Below, one piece after another: positions 1-7,485 of a stretch of 64,000 nt of DNA. The stretch covers positions 124,001 to 188,000 of the forward strand of contig NZ_CANLBS010000006.1 in the NCBI RefSeq assembly GCF_947488945.1. Direction: 5' to 3'. How positions within the stretch are numbered: position 1 is the first letter of the stretch; each line of letters starts with the position of its first letter. The notes under the pieces are model-generated. The model was given only the letters and a program-made list of their open reading frames with translations. It ran no database searches and was not told where the DNA came from. The DNA is from an uncultured Streptomyces sp. GTDB taxonomy: Bacteria > Actinomycetota > Actinomycetes > Streptomycetales > Streptomycetaceae. The position numbers were made by a program, and so were the translations under genes.

Positions 1-61
1 CCAGCGCCAGCATCACCAGCCCCGCCACCGCGCGGCCCGGCCGGAACTCATGACGCGGCAC
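1..61 (-). CDS. hypothetical membrane protein, 5' end only
   Basis: Only the first 20 codons lie in the window. A GTG at 61-59 opens a frame reading MPRHEFRPG followed by a hydrophobic stretch that looks like the start of a membrane segment. A purine-rich ribosome binding site (GGAAGTGGAGG) sits just upstream inside the end of the PspC gene, and the two genes overlap by 14 bases, so translation is probably coupled. The alternative ATG at 51 hits a stop after 12 codons and is rejected. Function cannot be assigned from this fragment. Confidence 0.6.
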   Translation of the reverse strand, partial: MPRHEFRPGRAVAGLVMLAL

Positions 62-1412
62 GACTCACCTCCACTTCCCCTACGCCGACTTCCAGGTGCA
101 GTTCGACCGTGCCGGCGGGCTTTCCGCCCCCGGCCGGGGCGAGTGTGACCTCGCGACGGACGTCCGGCGCCAGATCGATGTCCTTGCGGGGGTCTCCGCT
201 CCCGGTGTCGTCCGGGCCCGGCAGCCGCACGTGCCCGAACCCGGCCTCCGCCCGCACCTCGACCGTCACCTCGGGCGGTACGACCACCACGATCCGGCCC
301 GCACCGGCCTCCACCCGCGTGGCGACGGAGGACCCCGAGGGCACCTCGATCCGGGACAGGTCGAGCCGCGCGGTCCCGGTGCCTATCTCGTACTGCGGCT
401 GCACGGCCGCCACCGACGCCGGGCGCCAGGTCTCGCGGCCCCAGGTGGTGGTGATGTCCTTCGGCAGGGCCGCGGCCCCCGCCAGCAGGAGCGCCGTGAC
501 GACCGCCAGCAGGACCGTGCCGGTGCCCGTCCGGCCGAAGAGCGAAGCGATCAGCAGGCCGAGTCCGAGCACCGCGAGCATGGCCGCCAGCCCGATCGTC
601 AGGCTCGTGCCCAACGGCTGGGAGTCCCAGCTCCGATGGACGCCGACGGCACCCGCGACCACGGCGAGCAGGGAGAGGGTCCCCCCGATCGAACGCGGAC
701 CCTTCTCCGCGGGCGTCCGGCCGGCCGGATCACGGAACACCCGGGCGGTCAGATCCTCGGAGCTCTTCCCCTCGTCGGCCGCCGCGTCCGGTGGTCCCCA
801 GAGATAGCCGGACCCGGACGGCCCGGTCGTACCGTCCTTGACGATCGGATCCCGCCACCAGGACGGTCCGGCGGGCGAGGGAGGCGGCTTCGCCTCCGGC
901 GGGACCGTTCCCAGCGGGCTCACGACCGGGGCGGTGACGTTCGCTGCCGGCCGCCCTTGCTCCGGAGTGGCCGGAGATTGTCGCGGATACTCCCTGCGGT
1001 GCTTCGTCCACACGGCGAAGCCGACGACGGCCAGTGCCAGCATGGAGGCGAAAGCCAGCACCCCTCCGTTGTTCAGCATCGAGAGGAAGAGCCCGCAGCC
1101 GACCAGGGCGAAGACCAGAGCGGTCAGCGAGACGCCCTCGACCCGGCCGGAGAGCAGGCGGCGCAGCTCGGTCTCCTCCTCGTCCTCGGCCGGCAGCAGC
1201 AGCCAGGCGAAGCCGTAGAAGATCAGCCCCGTCCCGCCGGCGACGGCGAGGACCCCGAGCACGATCCGGAAGATCACCGGATCCACGTCGCAGTAGCGGC
1301 CGAGGCCGCCGCAGACACCGGCCACCACCTTCTGCCGCGGGCTGCGGCGCAGCTGCGGCTTCGGCGCGTCGGGCGGCGCCGCGCCCGGAGGGGCGTCCTG
1401 GAATGCGGTCAT
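48..1412 (-). CDS. PspC domain membrane protein with toastrack-like C-terminus
   Basis: Predicted 454-residue envelope-stress protein. Residues about 20-80 form a PspC domain (VVAGVCGGLGRY, then a hydrophobic hairpin ending LLLPAEDEE). Further membrane segments lie near 95-140 and 245-325. The last ~110 residues are short beta-rich repeats of the toastrack/LiaF-like kind (VEAGAGRIVVVVPP). The start MTAFQDAPP at 1412 is preferred over the longer frame because the PspC region follows directly and no ribosome site supports the upstream Met. It is divergent from a kinase that also begins with a PspC domain, so the three genes 48-3568 probably form one membrane-stress signalling unit. Known for the family: PspC proteins sense or anchor envelope stress responses. 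Inferred: this protein is a target or a signalling partner of the kinase. Confidence 0.85.
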   Translation of the reverse strand: MTAFQDAPPGAAPPDAPKPQLRRSPRQKVVAGVCGGLGRYCDVDPVIFRIVLGVLAVAGGTGLIFYGFAWLLLPAEDEEETELRRLLSGRVEGVSLTALVFALVGCGLFLSMLNNGGVLAFASMLALAVVGFAVWTKHRREYPRQSPATPEQGRPAANVTAPVVSPLGTVPPEAKPPPSPAGPSWWRDPIVKDGTTGPSGSGYLWGPPDAAADEGKSSEDLTARVFRDPAGRTPAEKGPRSIGGTLSLLAVVAGAVGVHRSWDSQPLGTSLTIGLAAMLAVLGLGLLIASLFGRTGTGTVLLAVVTALLLAGAAALPKDITTTWGRETWRPASVAAVQPQYEIGTGTARLDLSRIEVPSGSSVATRVEAGAGRIVVVVPPEVTVEVRAEAGFGHVRLPGPDDTGSGDPRKDIDLAPDVRREVTLAPAGGGKPAGTVELHLEVGVGEVEVSRAAS

Positions 1413-1468
1413 GCACCCATGGTGACGGCCCGCACCCCGCCGCGGCACCCGAGGCGACCCTGGCCCGT

Positions 1469-1552
1469 CCCTGATATTGGTCGAACCGAACCCTGAGGGG
1501 TGGCCCGCCCCGGAGTCCCGGTATCAGGGTCGAATGAGGGCTCTACCCTGAT
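1469..1552. promoter_or_regulatory. operator array between divergent PspC genes
   Basis: Four copies of a CCCTGA/TCAGGG element lie in 84 bp: CCCTGATA 1469-1476, ACCCTGA 1490-1496, TATCAGGGT 1522-1530, ACCCTGAT 1545-1552. The last two form a perfect 8-bp inverted pair (ATCAGGGT, 14-bp gap, ACCCTGAT), and the first and third form another (CCCTGATA/TATCAGGG). The inner pair ends about 35 bp before the kinase start at 1587, where GACGAT (1575-1580) could be a -10 for a leaderless message. The likely binder is the LuxR-type regulator encoded at 2870-3568. Confidence 0.55.
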
Positions 1553-1586
1553 GCCGTGGCAGGGCCGCCCGTGTGACGATCGGTCC

Positions 1587-2873
1587 ATGCCAGCCGCCAC
1601 GACACGAGCCGCCAGCTCCCTGACGCCGGATCCGGAGGAGCCGCCCACCCGCAAGCTGTACCGCAGCGGCGAGGGGCGGTTGCTCGGCGGCGTCGCGCGC
1701 GGCCTCGCCGGCCACCTCGGCCTCCCGGTGGTATGGGTCCGGTTCGTCTTCCTCGGCCTCTTCTTCGCGGACGGCCTCGGGACCCTGCTGTACGCCGTGT
1801 TCTGGATCGTCGTCCCTCTCGGGGTCGGCGGGGTCGAGCCGCAGCGGTCGCTCTTCGAGCCCGCGCCGGACGGCCGCCGCAGATTCCGCGCCCCGGACAA
1901 GGGGCAGGTCTTCGCCCTGGTCGCGCTGATCGTCGGCGCCCTGATCTTCGTGGGCAACGTCGACATGGGCAGCGACGCGGACCGGTACATCTGGCCGACG
2001 CTGCTCATCGGTGCGGGTTCCGTCCTGGTGTGGCGGCAGGCCGACAACGCCAGGCGGGCCCAGTGGATGGACGTCGGCCGTCGCCGGGGCGTGCTCCGGA
2101 TCGCCCGGGCCCTGGCCGGCGTCGCCCTGGTCGGCCTCGGCCTCGCCGCCTTCATGGTGGTGCGCGGTTCGGCGGCCCAGCTGGGGAACGTCATCACGGC
2201 GGCCATCGCGGTGCTGACCGGCATCGCTCTGCTCGCGGGCCCCTACCTCGTCCGCATGACGCAGGACCTCTCCGCGGAACGTCTGATGCGTATCCGGGCC
2301 CAGGAGCGGGCCGAAGTGGCCGCCCACGTTCACGACTCCGTGCTGCACACGCTCACCCTGATACAGCGCAGCGCCGACGACGGCGCCGAAGTCCGCAGGC
2401 TGGCCCGCGCCCAGGAGCGCGAGCTGCGGAACTGGCTGTACAACCCCGGCGGCACGGGCAAGGACGGAGACGACGAACCCGAGACGCTCGCCGAGGCCGT
2501 CAAGCGCACCGCCGGTGAGGTCGAGGACCAGCAGGGCGTGCCGCTGGAAGTCGTCGTCGTGGGCGACTGCCCGCTGGACGACAAGCTGGCCGCGCAGCTC
2601 CAGGCCGCGCGCGAGGCGATGGTCAACGCCGCCAAGTACGGTGGCGGAGGCGGTCCCGTCCAGGTCTACGCGGAGGTGGACGGGGGCACGGTCTTCGTCT
2701 CCGTGAGGGACAGGGGGCCGGGATTCGACCTCGATTCCGTTCCCGAGGACCGGATGGGCGTAAGAGAATCGATCATCGGCCGGATGCGCCGGAACGGTGG
2801 CACGGCCCGGCTGCGCACGGCGCCCGGCGGGGGAACCGAAGTCGAACTGGAAATGGAAAGGGCGAGCGAATGA
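1587..2873 (+). CDS. PspC-type sensor histidine kinase
   Basis: 428-residue histidine kinase of the NarL/LiaS-like (HisKA_3) class. The N-terminus (about 25-80) is a PspC domain (YRSGEGRLLGGVARGLAGHL), followed by membrane segments near 65-85, 110-130, 140-155 and 175-225. The phospho-accepting histidine is in HVHDSVLHTL at about residue 250, and the C-terminal ATPase domain has the N-box (AREAMVNAAKYG) and G-box (DRGPGFD). ATG 1587 (MPAATTRAAS) is chosen over the in-frame GTG and ATG codons upstream because they lack ribosome sites and would run into the operator array. It overlaps the response regulator by 4 bases (ATGA). A PspC domain in place of a classical extracytoplasmic sensor suggests detection of membrane state; that is inference. 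Confidence 0.9.
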   Translation: MPAATTRAASSLTPDPEEPPTRKLYRSGEGRLLGGVARGLAGHLGLPVVWVRFVFLGLFFADGLGTLLYAVFWIVVPLGVGGVEPQRSLFEPAPDGRRRFRAPDKGQVFALVALIVGALIFVGNVDMGSDADRYIWPTLLIGAGSVLVWRQADNARRAQWMDVGRRRGVLRIARALAGVALVGLGLAAFMVVRGSAAQLGNVITAAIAVLTGIALLAGPYLVRMTQDLSAERLMRIRAQERAEVAAHVHDSVLHTLTLIQRSADDGAEVRRLARAQERELRNWLYNPGGTGKDGDDEPETLAEAVKRTAGEVEDQQGVPLEVVVVGDCPLDDKLAAQLQAAREAMVNAAKYGGGGGPVQVYAEVDGGTVFVSVRDRGPGFDLDSVPEDRMGVRESIIGRMRRNGGTARLRTAPGGGTEVELEMERASE

Positions 2874-3568
2874 CCGAGAACACCGAAGCGGCGGCCGGGG
2901 GCCCGGAGCGGCGGGTGCGGGTCGTGCTCGTGGACGACCACCGGATGTTCCGTACCGGCGTGCAGGCCGAGATCGGCCGGACCGAGCAGACCGGTGTGGA
3001 GGTCGTCGGGGAGGCTGCCGATGTCGACCAGGCGGTCACGGTCATCACGGCGACCCGCCCCGAGGTCGTCCTTCTGGACGTCCACCTGCCCGGTGGCGGC
3101 GGGGTCGAGGTGCTGCGGCGCTGCGCACCCCTGATGTCGGCGGCGGAGAACCAGGTGCGGTTCCTCGCCCTGTCCGTCTCGGACGCGGCGGAGGACGTCA
3201 TCGGCGTCATCCGGGGCGGAGCGCGGGGGTATGTCACCAAGACGATCACCGGCGTCGATCTGGTCTCCTCCATATTCCGGGTCCAGGAGGGGGACGCCGT
3301 CTTCTCGCCGCGTCTGGCCGGATTCGTCCTCGACGCCTTCGCCTCGACGGAGGCACCCCCCGTGGACGAGGACCTGGACCGCCTTACCCAGCGGGAGCGG
3401 GAGGTGCTCAGGCTGATCGCCCGGGGATACGCCTACAAGGAGATCGCCAAGCAGCTCTTCATCTCGGTGAAGACGGTGGAGTCGCACGTCTCGGCGGTGC
3501 TGCGGAAACTACAGCTGTCGAACCGCCACGAACTGACCCGTTGGGCAACGGCACGTCGGCTCGTCTGA
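2870..3568 (+). CDS. LuxR/NarL family response regulator
   Basis: 232-residue two-component regulator. The receiver domain spans about 16-140 with acidic pocket VDDH (21-24), phospho-acceptor D70 in LLDVHLPG, and a conserved Ser and Lys further on. The C-terminal LuxR helix-turn-helix begins at LTQREREVLRLIARG (about 168) and includes the recognition helix region ISVKTVESHVSAVLRKL. It is translationally coupled to the kinase at 1587 through an ATGA overlap. By family it binds DNA as a dimer after phosphorylation. Inferred: it acts on the CCCTGA/TCAGGG array at 1469-1552 to control both itself and the divergent PspC gene. Confidence 0.93.
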   Translation: MTENTEAAAGGPERRVRVVLVDDHRMFRTGVQAEIGRTEQTGVEVVGEAADVDQAVTVITATRPEVVLLDVHLPGGGGVEVLRRCAPLMSAAENQVRFLALSVSDAAEDVIGVIRGGARGYVTKTITGVDLVSSIFRVQEGDAVFSPRLAGFVLDAFASTEAPPVDEDLDRLTQREREVLRLIARGYAYKEIAKQLFISVKTVESHVSAVLRKLQLSNRHELTRWATARRLV

Positions 3569-3689
3569 TCCGGCACGCACCGCCGCGCGGCGCCGAGGCC
3601 GTGCGAGCGGAGTGAAGGTACCGGGTCCGGCCAGGCCACGGTCGGTACGTAGCCCCCGCCGTCGGCAGGAGCTGCCCGCGGGCCCTGCC

Positions 3690-4193
3690 TCAGCTGCTCC
3701 CCGGGCGCGCGCCAGGGTGAGGATTTCCCAGGCCAGGATCTCCAGGACCAGGATCTCCAGGACCAGGACCAGGACCAGGCGCAGGACCAGGCCCACGGCG
3801 GTGCCGGTGCCGGTGCCGGTGCCGGAAAGTCTCCGCCAGTGCGGTGTTCGCCAGGGACACGGCAGCGAACAGCGCGGCAGCCCTCGGATGCCCGAGGTCG
3901 TGGACCGCTACCGCCGCGCCGCCCAGCACCAGCGCCTTGACGACGAGCACACCGGCGAGCGGCACGTCGAACCGGGCGCGAGGAGCGGCGAACAGCCCCC
4001 ACAGGAGGACGGCGGCGGCTGGGGCGCCCAGTCCGAGCACCAGCGCGGGCAGCTCGCCCTGCCCCCTGGCGAACCCCCACCACGCCAGGCAGACGATGGC
4101 GGTGACTTCGAGCAGGAAGGCCAGCAACTCGTTCGCCGTCCACCAGGGTTGGCCCGTCGGGAACGCGTGTCGATCCGTCTTGCCCTGCGCCAT
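3690..4193 (-). CDS. YrdB-like (DUF2568) membrane protein with repeat-derived tail
   Basis: 167 residues. The core (about 15-120) starts WWTANELLAFLLEVTAIV and has four hydrophobic segments, as in YrdB/DUF2568 proteins of unknown function. The start at 4193 is set by GGGGAGGTG a few bases upstream. The family is normally near 120 residues; here the frame runs on into about 45 residues of His-Arg then Gly-Pro-Asp repeats encoded by a microsatellite (3728-3826), so the tail looks like repeat-driven read-through. It lies downstream of the NlpC/P60 gene on the same strand with a 236-base gap, so an operon is possible but not shown. Confidence 0.75.
   Translation of the reverse strand: MAQGKTDRHAFPTGQPWWTANELLAFLLEVTAIVCLAWWGFARGQGELPALVLGLGAPAAAVLLWGLFAAPRARFDVPLAGVLVVKALVLGGAAVAVHDLGHPRAAALFAAVSLANTALAETFRHRHRHRHRRGPGPAPGPGPGPGDPGPGDPGLGNPHPGARPGSS
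3728..3826. repeat. short tandem repeats inside the YrdB-like tail
   Basis: Two overlapping simple repeats: copies of CCAGGATCTCCAGGA and CAGGAC (about 3728-3790), then four copies of the hexamer GGTGCC (3799-3825). Both keep the minus-strand frame open and encode the low-complexity C-terminus of the YrdB-like protein. Confidence 0.8.
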
Positions 4194-4429
4194 GTCCGGC
4201 GCACCTCCCCGTGACGGTGCCTCGTGGTGCCCCGGTGCATCCCGGCCGGCCCACCCGGGCGAGTCCCCGACGGCACCGGGGCACGCGATCCGAGGCAGGC
4301 TACCGCTGGGGGACCCTCCACCGTGCCTGTTTGGGCGGGTTGGCCGCCACGCGACGCCCCGCGGTGGTGGCGCCGGAACCGTGTTGTGCGGGCCGGCGTC
4401 CCGCGTCCCGTGACCGCCCGGTGTGGCCG

Positions 4430-5497
4430 TCACCCCACCCGGGTCGCTCCCGCGAAGGGCATGTCGCTGATGGACGCGACGCGGATCGGTGCCCCGGGTC
4501 GCGGGGCGTGGATCATCTGGCCGCCGCCGATGTAGAGCCCGACATGGGTGATGCCCGCATAGAAGAACACCAGGTCACCGGGGGCGAGTTGGGAACGAGA
4601 CACCCGCGTGCCGGCGTTGATCTGGGTGTACGTGGTGCGGGGGAGTGCGACGCCCGCCGCCCGCCAGGCGGCCTGGGTGAGGCCGGAGCAGTCGTACGCG
4701 GAAGGGCCGGTGGCTCCCCAGACGTAGGGCTTGCCGAGCGAGGAGTAGGCGAAGGCGACGGCCTGGGCGGCACGGGTGTGGGGAGCGGCGACGGCCGAGC
4801 GGGAGGCCGACCGGCCGGCGCGCAGCGACGTGCCGTGGGCGGCGTCGGCGGAAGTCTCGTAGGCGGCGCGCTCGGACGCGGTCAGCGTGGCCAGCAGCTT
4901 CCTCGCGTCGGCGAGCTTGGCGTGCACGGTGGATCGGTGCTCGGCCAGCTCCGCCCGACGGGAGGTCAGAGCCGCGATCTCCCTCCCGGCCCGTGCGCGC
5001 AGCTGGGCGATCCCCACGATCTGTCCCTGGATTCCCCGGAGCGCGCTGGACTGGCGGTCGGCCGCCCGGTCGACGTACGAGGCGCGTTCCAGGTACTCGT
5101 CCGGGTCCGAGGAGAGCGCGAGTTGGAGGGCGGGGTTCAGGCCTCCGCCGCGGTACTGCGCGGCGGCGAGCGCGCCGATCGCGTCCCGCGAGGCGTTGAG
5201 CCGCTGGGTGCGGCGGGCGGCCTCGTCGCGGAGGTCCTCCACCGCCCGGGCGGCCGAGGTGACCTGCTCCTTGGCGCCGTTGTAGTGCTCGGTGGCCACT
5301 TCGGCCTCGCGGTACAGCCGGTCCACCCTGGCCTTGACCTGGGCCGAGGTGAGCTGGGGGTCGGCTCCGGCGGGGGTGCCGGAGGCGGCGGCGGTGGCCG
5401 CGCCGGCGAGTGCCAGGGTGGCGGCGGTGCGGGCAGCAGGACCGGTGAACGGTCGCTGCTTGGGCTTGCGATGAGCGGTCTTCCGGTGCGCGGCCAC
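4430..5497 (-). CDS. secreted NlpC/P60 peptidoglycan endopeptidase
   Basis: 355-residue cell-wall hydrolase. The basic N-terminus and hydrophobic stretch ending in ADPQ (about 20-46) form a signal peptide, followed by a long coiled-coil region (50-215) and a C-terminal NlpC/P60 domain. Catalytic residues are C270 in YDCSGLTQ, H318 in ITHVGLYIG and H330 in MIHAP. Start GTG 5497 is chosen because AAGGA lies about 10 bases upstream and homologous openings read VAAHRK; the upstream ATG at 5587 has no such site. It is a paralogue of the gene at 7486-8634. By family it cleaves stem peptides of peptidoglycan, acting outside the membrane in growth or spore formation. Its leader is about 160 nt if the TAGCGT at 5670-5665 is the -10. 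Confidence 0.9.
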   Translation of the reverse strand: MAAHRKTAHRKPKQRPFTGPAARTAATLALAGAATAAASGTPAGADPQLTSAQVKARVDRLYREAEVATEHYNGAKEQVTSAARAVEDLRDEAARRTQRLNASRDAIGALAAAQYRGGGLNPALQLALSSDPDEYLERASYVDRAADRQSSALRGIQGQIVGIAQLRARAGREIAALTSRRAELAEHRSTVHAKLADARKLLATLTASERAAYETSADAAHGTSLRAGRSASRSAVAAPHTRAAQAVAFAYSSLGKPYVWGATGPSAYDCSGLTQAAWRAAGVALPRTTYTQINAGTRVSRSQLAPGDLVFFYAGITHVGLYIGGGQMIHAPRPGAPIRVASISDMPFAGATRVG

Positions 5498-6028
5498 GAG
5501 GGCTGCATCCTTCCTGTCGCTTGCCCGCCGGGGGCTACCGACGGGCCCGAGAGCTCCGGCGGACGCCACTGCGGGGGAGTGGCGCACCGCCGGTTCTACC
5601 GGCTCGGTGCCCGGGTGCCGTCCGCGTCACCGGACGGCGAAGGAGCGCCGGACACCTGGAAGGGACGCTAGGCCGGGGTCACGGCAAAGTAGCGCCTTGA
5701 CCGGTAATTGCCGCGGCCTGGCGTTTCGTTTTCGCCGCAAGACCGGAAATGGCCGATGAGTCCGGGTGATGTGCGCGCTGCGACGTTCGCGACCGGACAT
5801 TGCTGAGGCTTCCCTCACCCGGCTCGGGACCGCCATCCGCCCGCGGGGCGACCCGGTGGTGGCCACCCCGCACCGCGCCCCGCCGCGCCGCACCTTGCCT
5901 CGCCCCGCCCGCCCCGTCCAACCCGTCGGCCCCGCCCGCCCCCCGCGACGTCCCCCGGGCCCGCCCCTGCTGCCCGGCCCCGCCCCCGACCGACGCGTCC
6001 CGGCGGGCCCGTGAAAGGCTGCGGAGCC
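5498..6028. other. intergenic region, structured leader and C-rich tract
   Basis: No gene is supported in this 531-bp gap. The half next to the NlpC/P60 gene (5498-5660) can fold into several hairpins on the minus strand (for example CGCCACT/AGTGGCG and GCCGTCC/GGACGGC), but it lacks the conserved GGGGTGAATC and CCGTCAGCTAACC blocks of the c-di-AMP riboswitch found before the paralogue. Positions 5865-5990 are a cytosine-rich low-complexity tract. Open frames here are biased by GC content and have no homologue I recognise. Confidence 0.5.
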
Positions 6029-6382
6029 ATGGACGTACTCATCAATGTCTTCGTCGCTCTTCACGTCATCGGCATCGCCGCGCTGCTCGGCGGGTTCCTG
6101 ACCCAGATGAAGGCGATGGGTGCGGGCACCGCCCGCTTCGTGCCGGGGATGCTGCACGGTGCGCTGACCATGCTGGTCACGGGCGTCGCGCTGGTCGGTT
6201 TCCACCAGGCCGACGATCACCCGGTGAACAACGTCAAGATCGGCGTCAAGCTGCTGTTCCTGGTCGTCGTCCTGGCATTGATCTACGTCAAGCGGGACGA
6301 CGAGAAGGTGAGCAAGGGGGCCTTCGCGGCGGTCGGCGGACTCACGCTCGCCAACATCTTCATCGCCACCCTCTGGACCTGA
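6029..6382 (+). CDS. small integral membrane protein
   Basis: 117 residues with about four hydrophobic segments (residues 5-25, 43-60, 70-90 and 95-115) and little soluble sequence. The ATG at 6029 (MDVLINVFVAL) is chosen because GGAG sits immediately upstream and the hydrophobic helix starts straight after; an in-frame GTG at 6011 is less likely. It is followed after 52 bases by the reductase-like gene on the same strand. I recognise it only as a conserved Streptomyces membrane protein; no function is inferred. Confidence 0.75.
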   Translation: MDVLINVFVALHVIGIAALLGGFLTQMKAMGAGTARFVPGMLHGALTMLVTGVALVGFHQADDHPVNNVKIGVKLLFLVVVLALIYVKRDDEKVSKGAFAAVGGLTLANIFIATLWT

Positions 6383-6434
6383 TCGATCGGCCGTTCCGCT
6401 CCGCCGCGGGACCGCACCCTCTACCGTCCTGTCC

Positions 6435-7298
6435 ATGAAGGTCCTGATCGTCGGCGGTAGCGGTTTCCTGGGTTCCGAACTGGTCCGCCGGGCAACGGCC
6501 CTGGGACACCCGACGGCCGCGACCTGGGCCACCCGGCCCCCCGGCGGCGGTACCGGTCAGGACACCGGTGGCAGCCCCACGGCCACCGGGGCCACCTGGT
6601 ACCCCCTGGATCTGCGGGACCCCGGCCGCATCGAGGACGTGCTGGCCGCGTCGGACCCGCACGTGATCGTCAACGCCACCAGCGGGGGATCCGACTGGCC
6701 GGTGACGGCCGAGGGCCCCGTCCGCCTGGCCATGGCCGCGGCCGAGCACGGCAGCCGACTCGTCCACGTCTCCAGCGACGCGGTTTTCTCCGGTGCCCGC
6801 GTCCACTACGACGAAAGCTGTCCGCCCGACCCGCTCACCCCGTACGGCGCGGCGAAGGCGGCTGCTGAGACGGGCATCGGCTGTGTGTATCCGCGTGCCG
6901 TGGTCGCCCGGACCTCGCTGATCATCGGCGACCGCCGCTCGCACCACGTACGCCTGGTGCACGATCTGGCGGCCGGCGCACGGGACGGGGCGCTTTTCAC
7001 CGATGACGTCCGCTGCCCGGTGCACGTCGCCGACCTCGCCCGGGCGCTGCTCGAACTCGCCTTCTCCGACGCCGGCGGGGTCCGCCATCTCGCGGGGGAC
7101 GACGCCGTCAGCCGGTACGAACTCGGGCTTCTCGTCGCCCGCCGCGACGGACTCGACGCCTCCCGGCTGACCCCGGCGCTGCGGGCCGGCAGCGCCTGCC
7201 CCGGGGCCCTCGACGTCCGGCTCGACTGCCGCGCCACCCTGCGCGAGCTCTCCGTCCCGCTGCGCGGAGCCCGCCGGTTCCTGCCCGCCGGCCCCTGA
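6435..7298 (+). CDS. NAD(P)-dependent RmlD-like sugar-nucleotide reductase
   Basis: 287 residues of the extended short-chain dehydrogenase/RmlD type. The N-terminal Rossmann motif is GGSGFLGSELV (7-17); the catalytic pair is in YGAAK (about residue 136), preceded by the serine region VHVSSDAVFSG. The family reduces dTDP-4-dehydro-rhamnose or related sugars, or acts as an epimerase/reductase; the substrate here cannot be read from sequence. TACCGT at 6422-6427 lies 7 bases before the ATG and there is no ribosome site, suggesting a leaderless message separate from the upstream membrane gene. Confidence 0.85.
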   Translation: MKVLIVGGSGFLGSELVRRATALGHPTAATWATRPPGGGTGQDTGGSPTATGATWYPLDLRDPGRIEDVLAASDPHVIVNATSGGSDWPVTAEGPVRLAMAAAEHGSRLVHVSSDAVFSGARVHYDESCPPDPLTPYGAAKAAAETGIGCVYPRAVVARTSLIIGDRRSHHVRLVHDLAAGARDGALFTDDVRCPVHVADLARALLELAFSDAGGVRHLAGDDAVSRYELGLLVARRDGLDASRLTPALRAGSACPGALDVRLDCRATLRELSVPLRGARRFLPAGP

Positions 7299-7317
7299 CG
7301 AACGAGCCGTGCGTACG

Positions 7318-7409
7318 CCCCCGCACACACGGCCCGCACACACGGCCCGCGCACACGGCCCCCGCACAGACGCCTCCCGCACAGACGCCCCCCGCACACA
7401 CGGCCCGCA
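7318..7409. repeat. GC-rich degenerate tandem repeat between convergent genes
   Basis: About six imperfect copies of an 11-16 bp unit resembling CCGCACACACGGCC fill the space between the reductase gene and the convergent NlpC/P60 gene. No open frame on either strand has coding support. It may serve as a transcription barrier, but this is not evident from structure. Confidence 0.7.
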
Positions 7410-7485
7410 CGCGTACGGCACCTGCGTACCGTCGTCTCCCCGGATCAGGCCCCGCACGCGTTCGGCGTCGCGTACCGCCCCCGGT

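Noticed and set aside
49..51. ATG at 51 as the start of the left-edge gene
   Set aside because: That frame stops after 12 codons; the GTG at 61 has a ribosome site and stays open with a hydrophobic helix.
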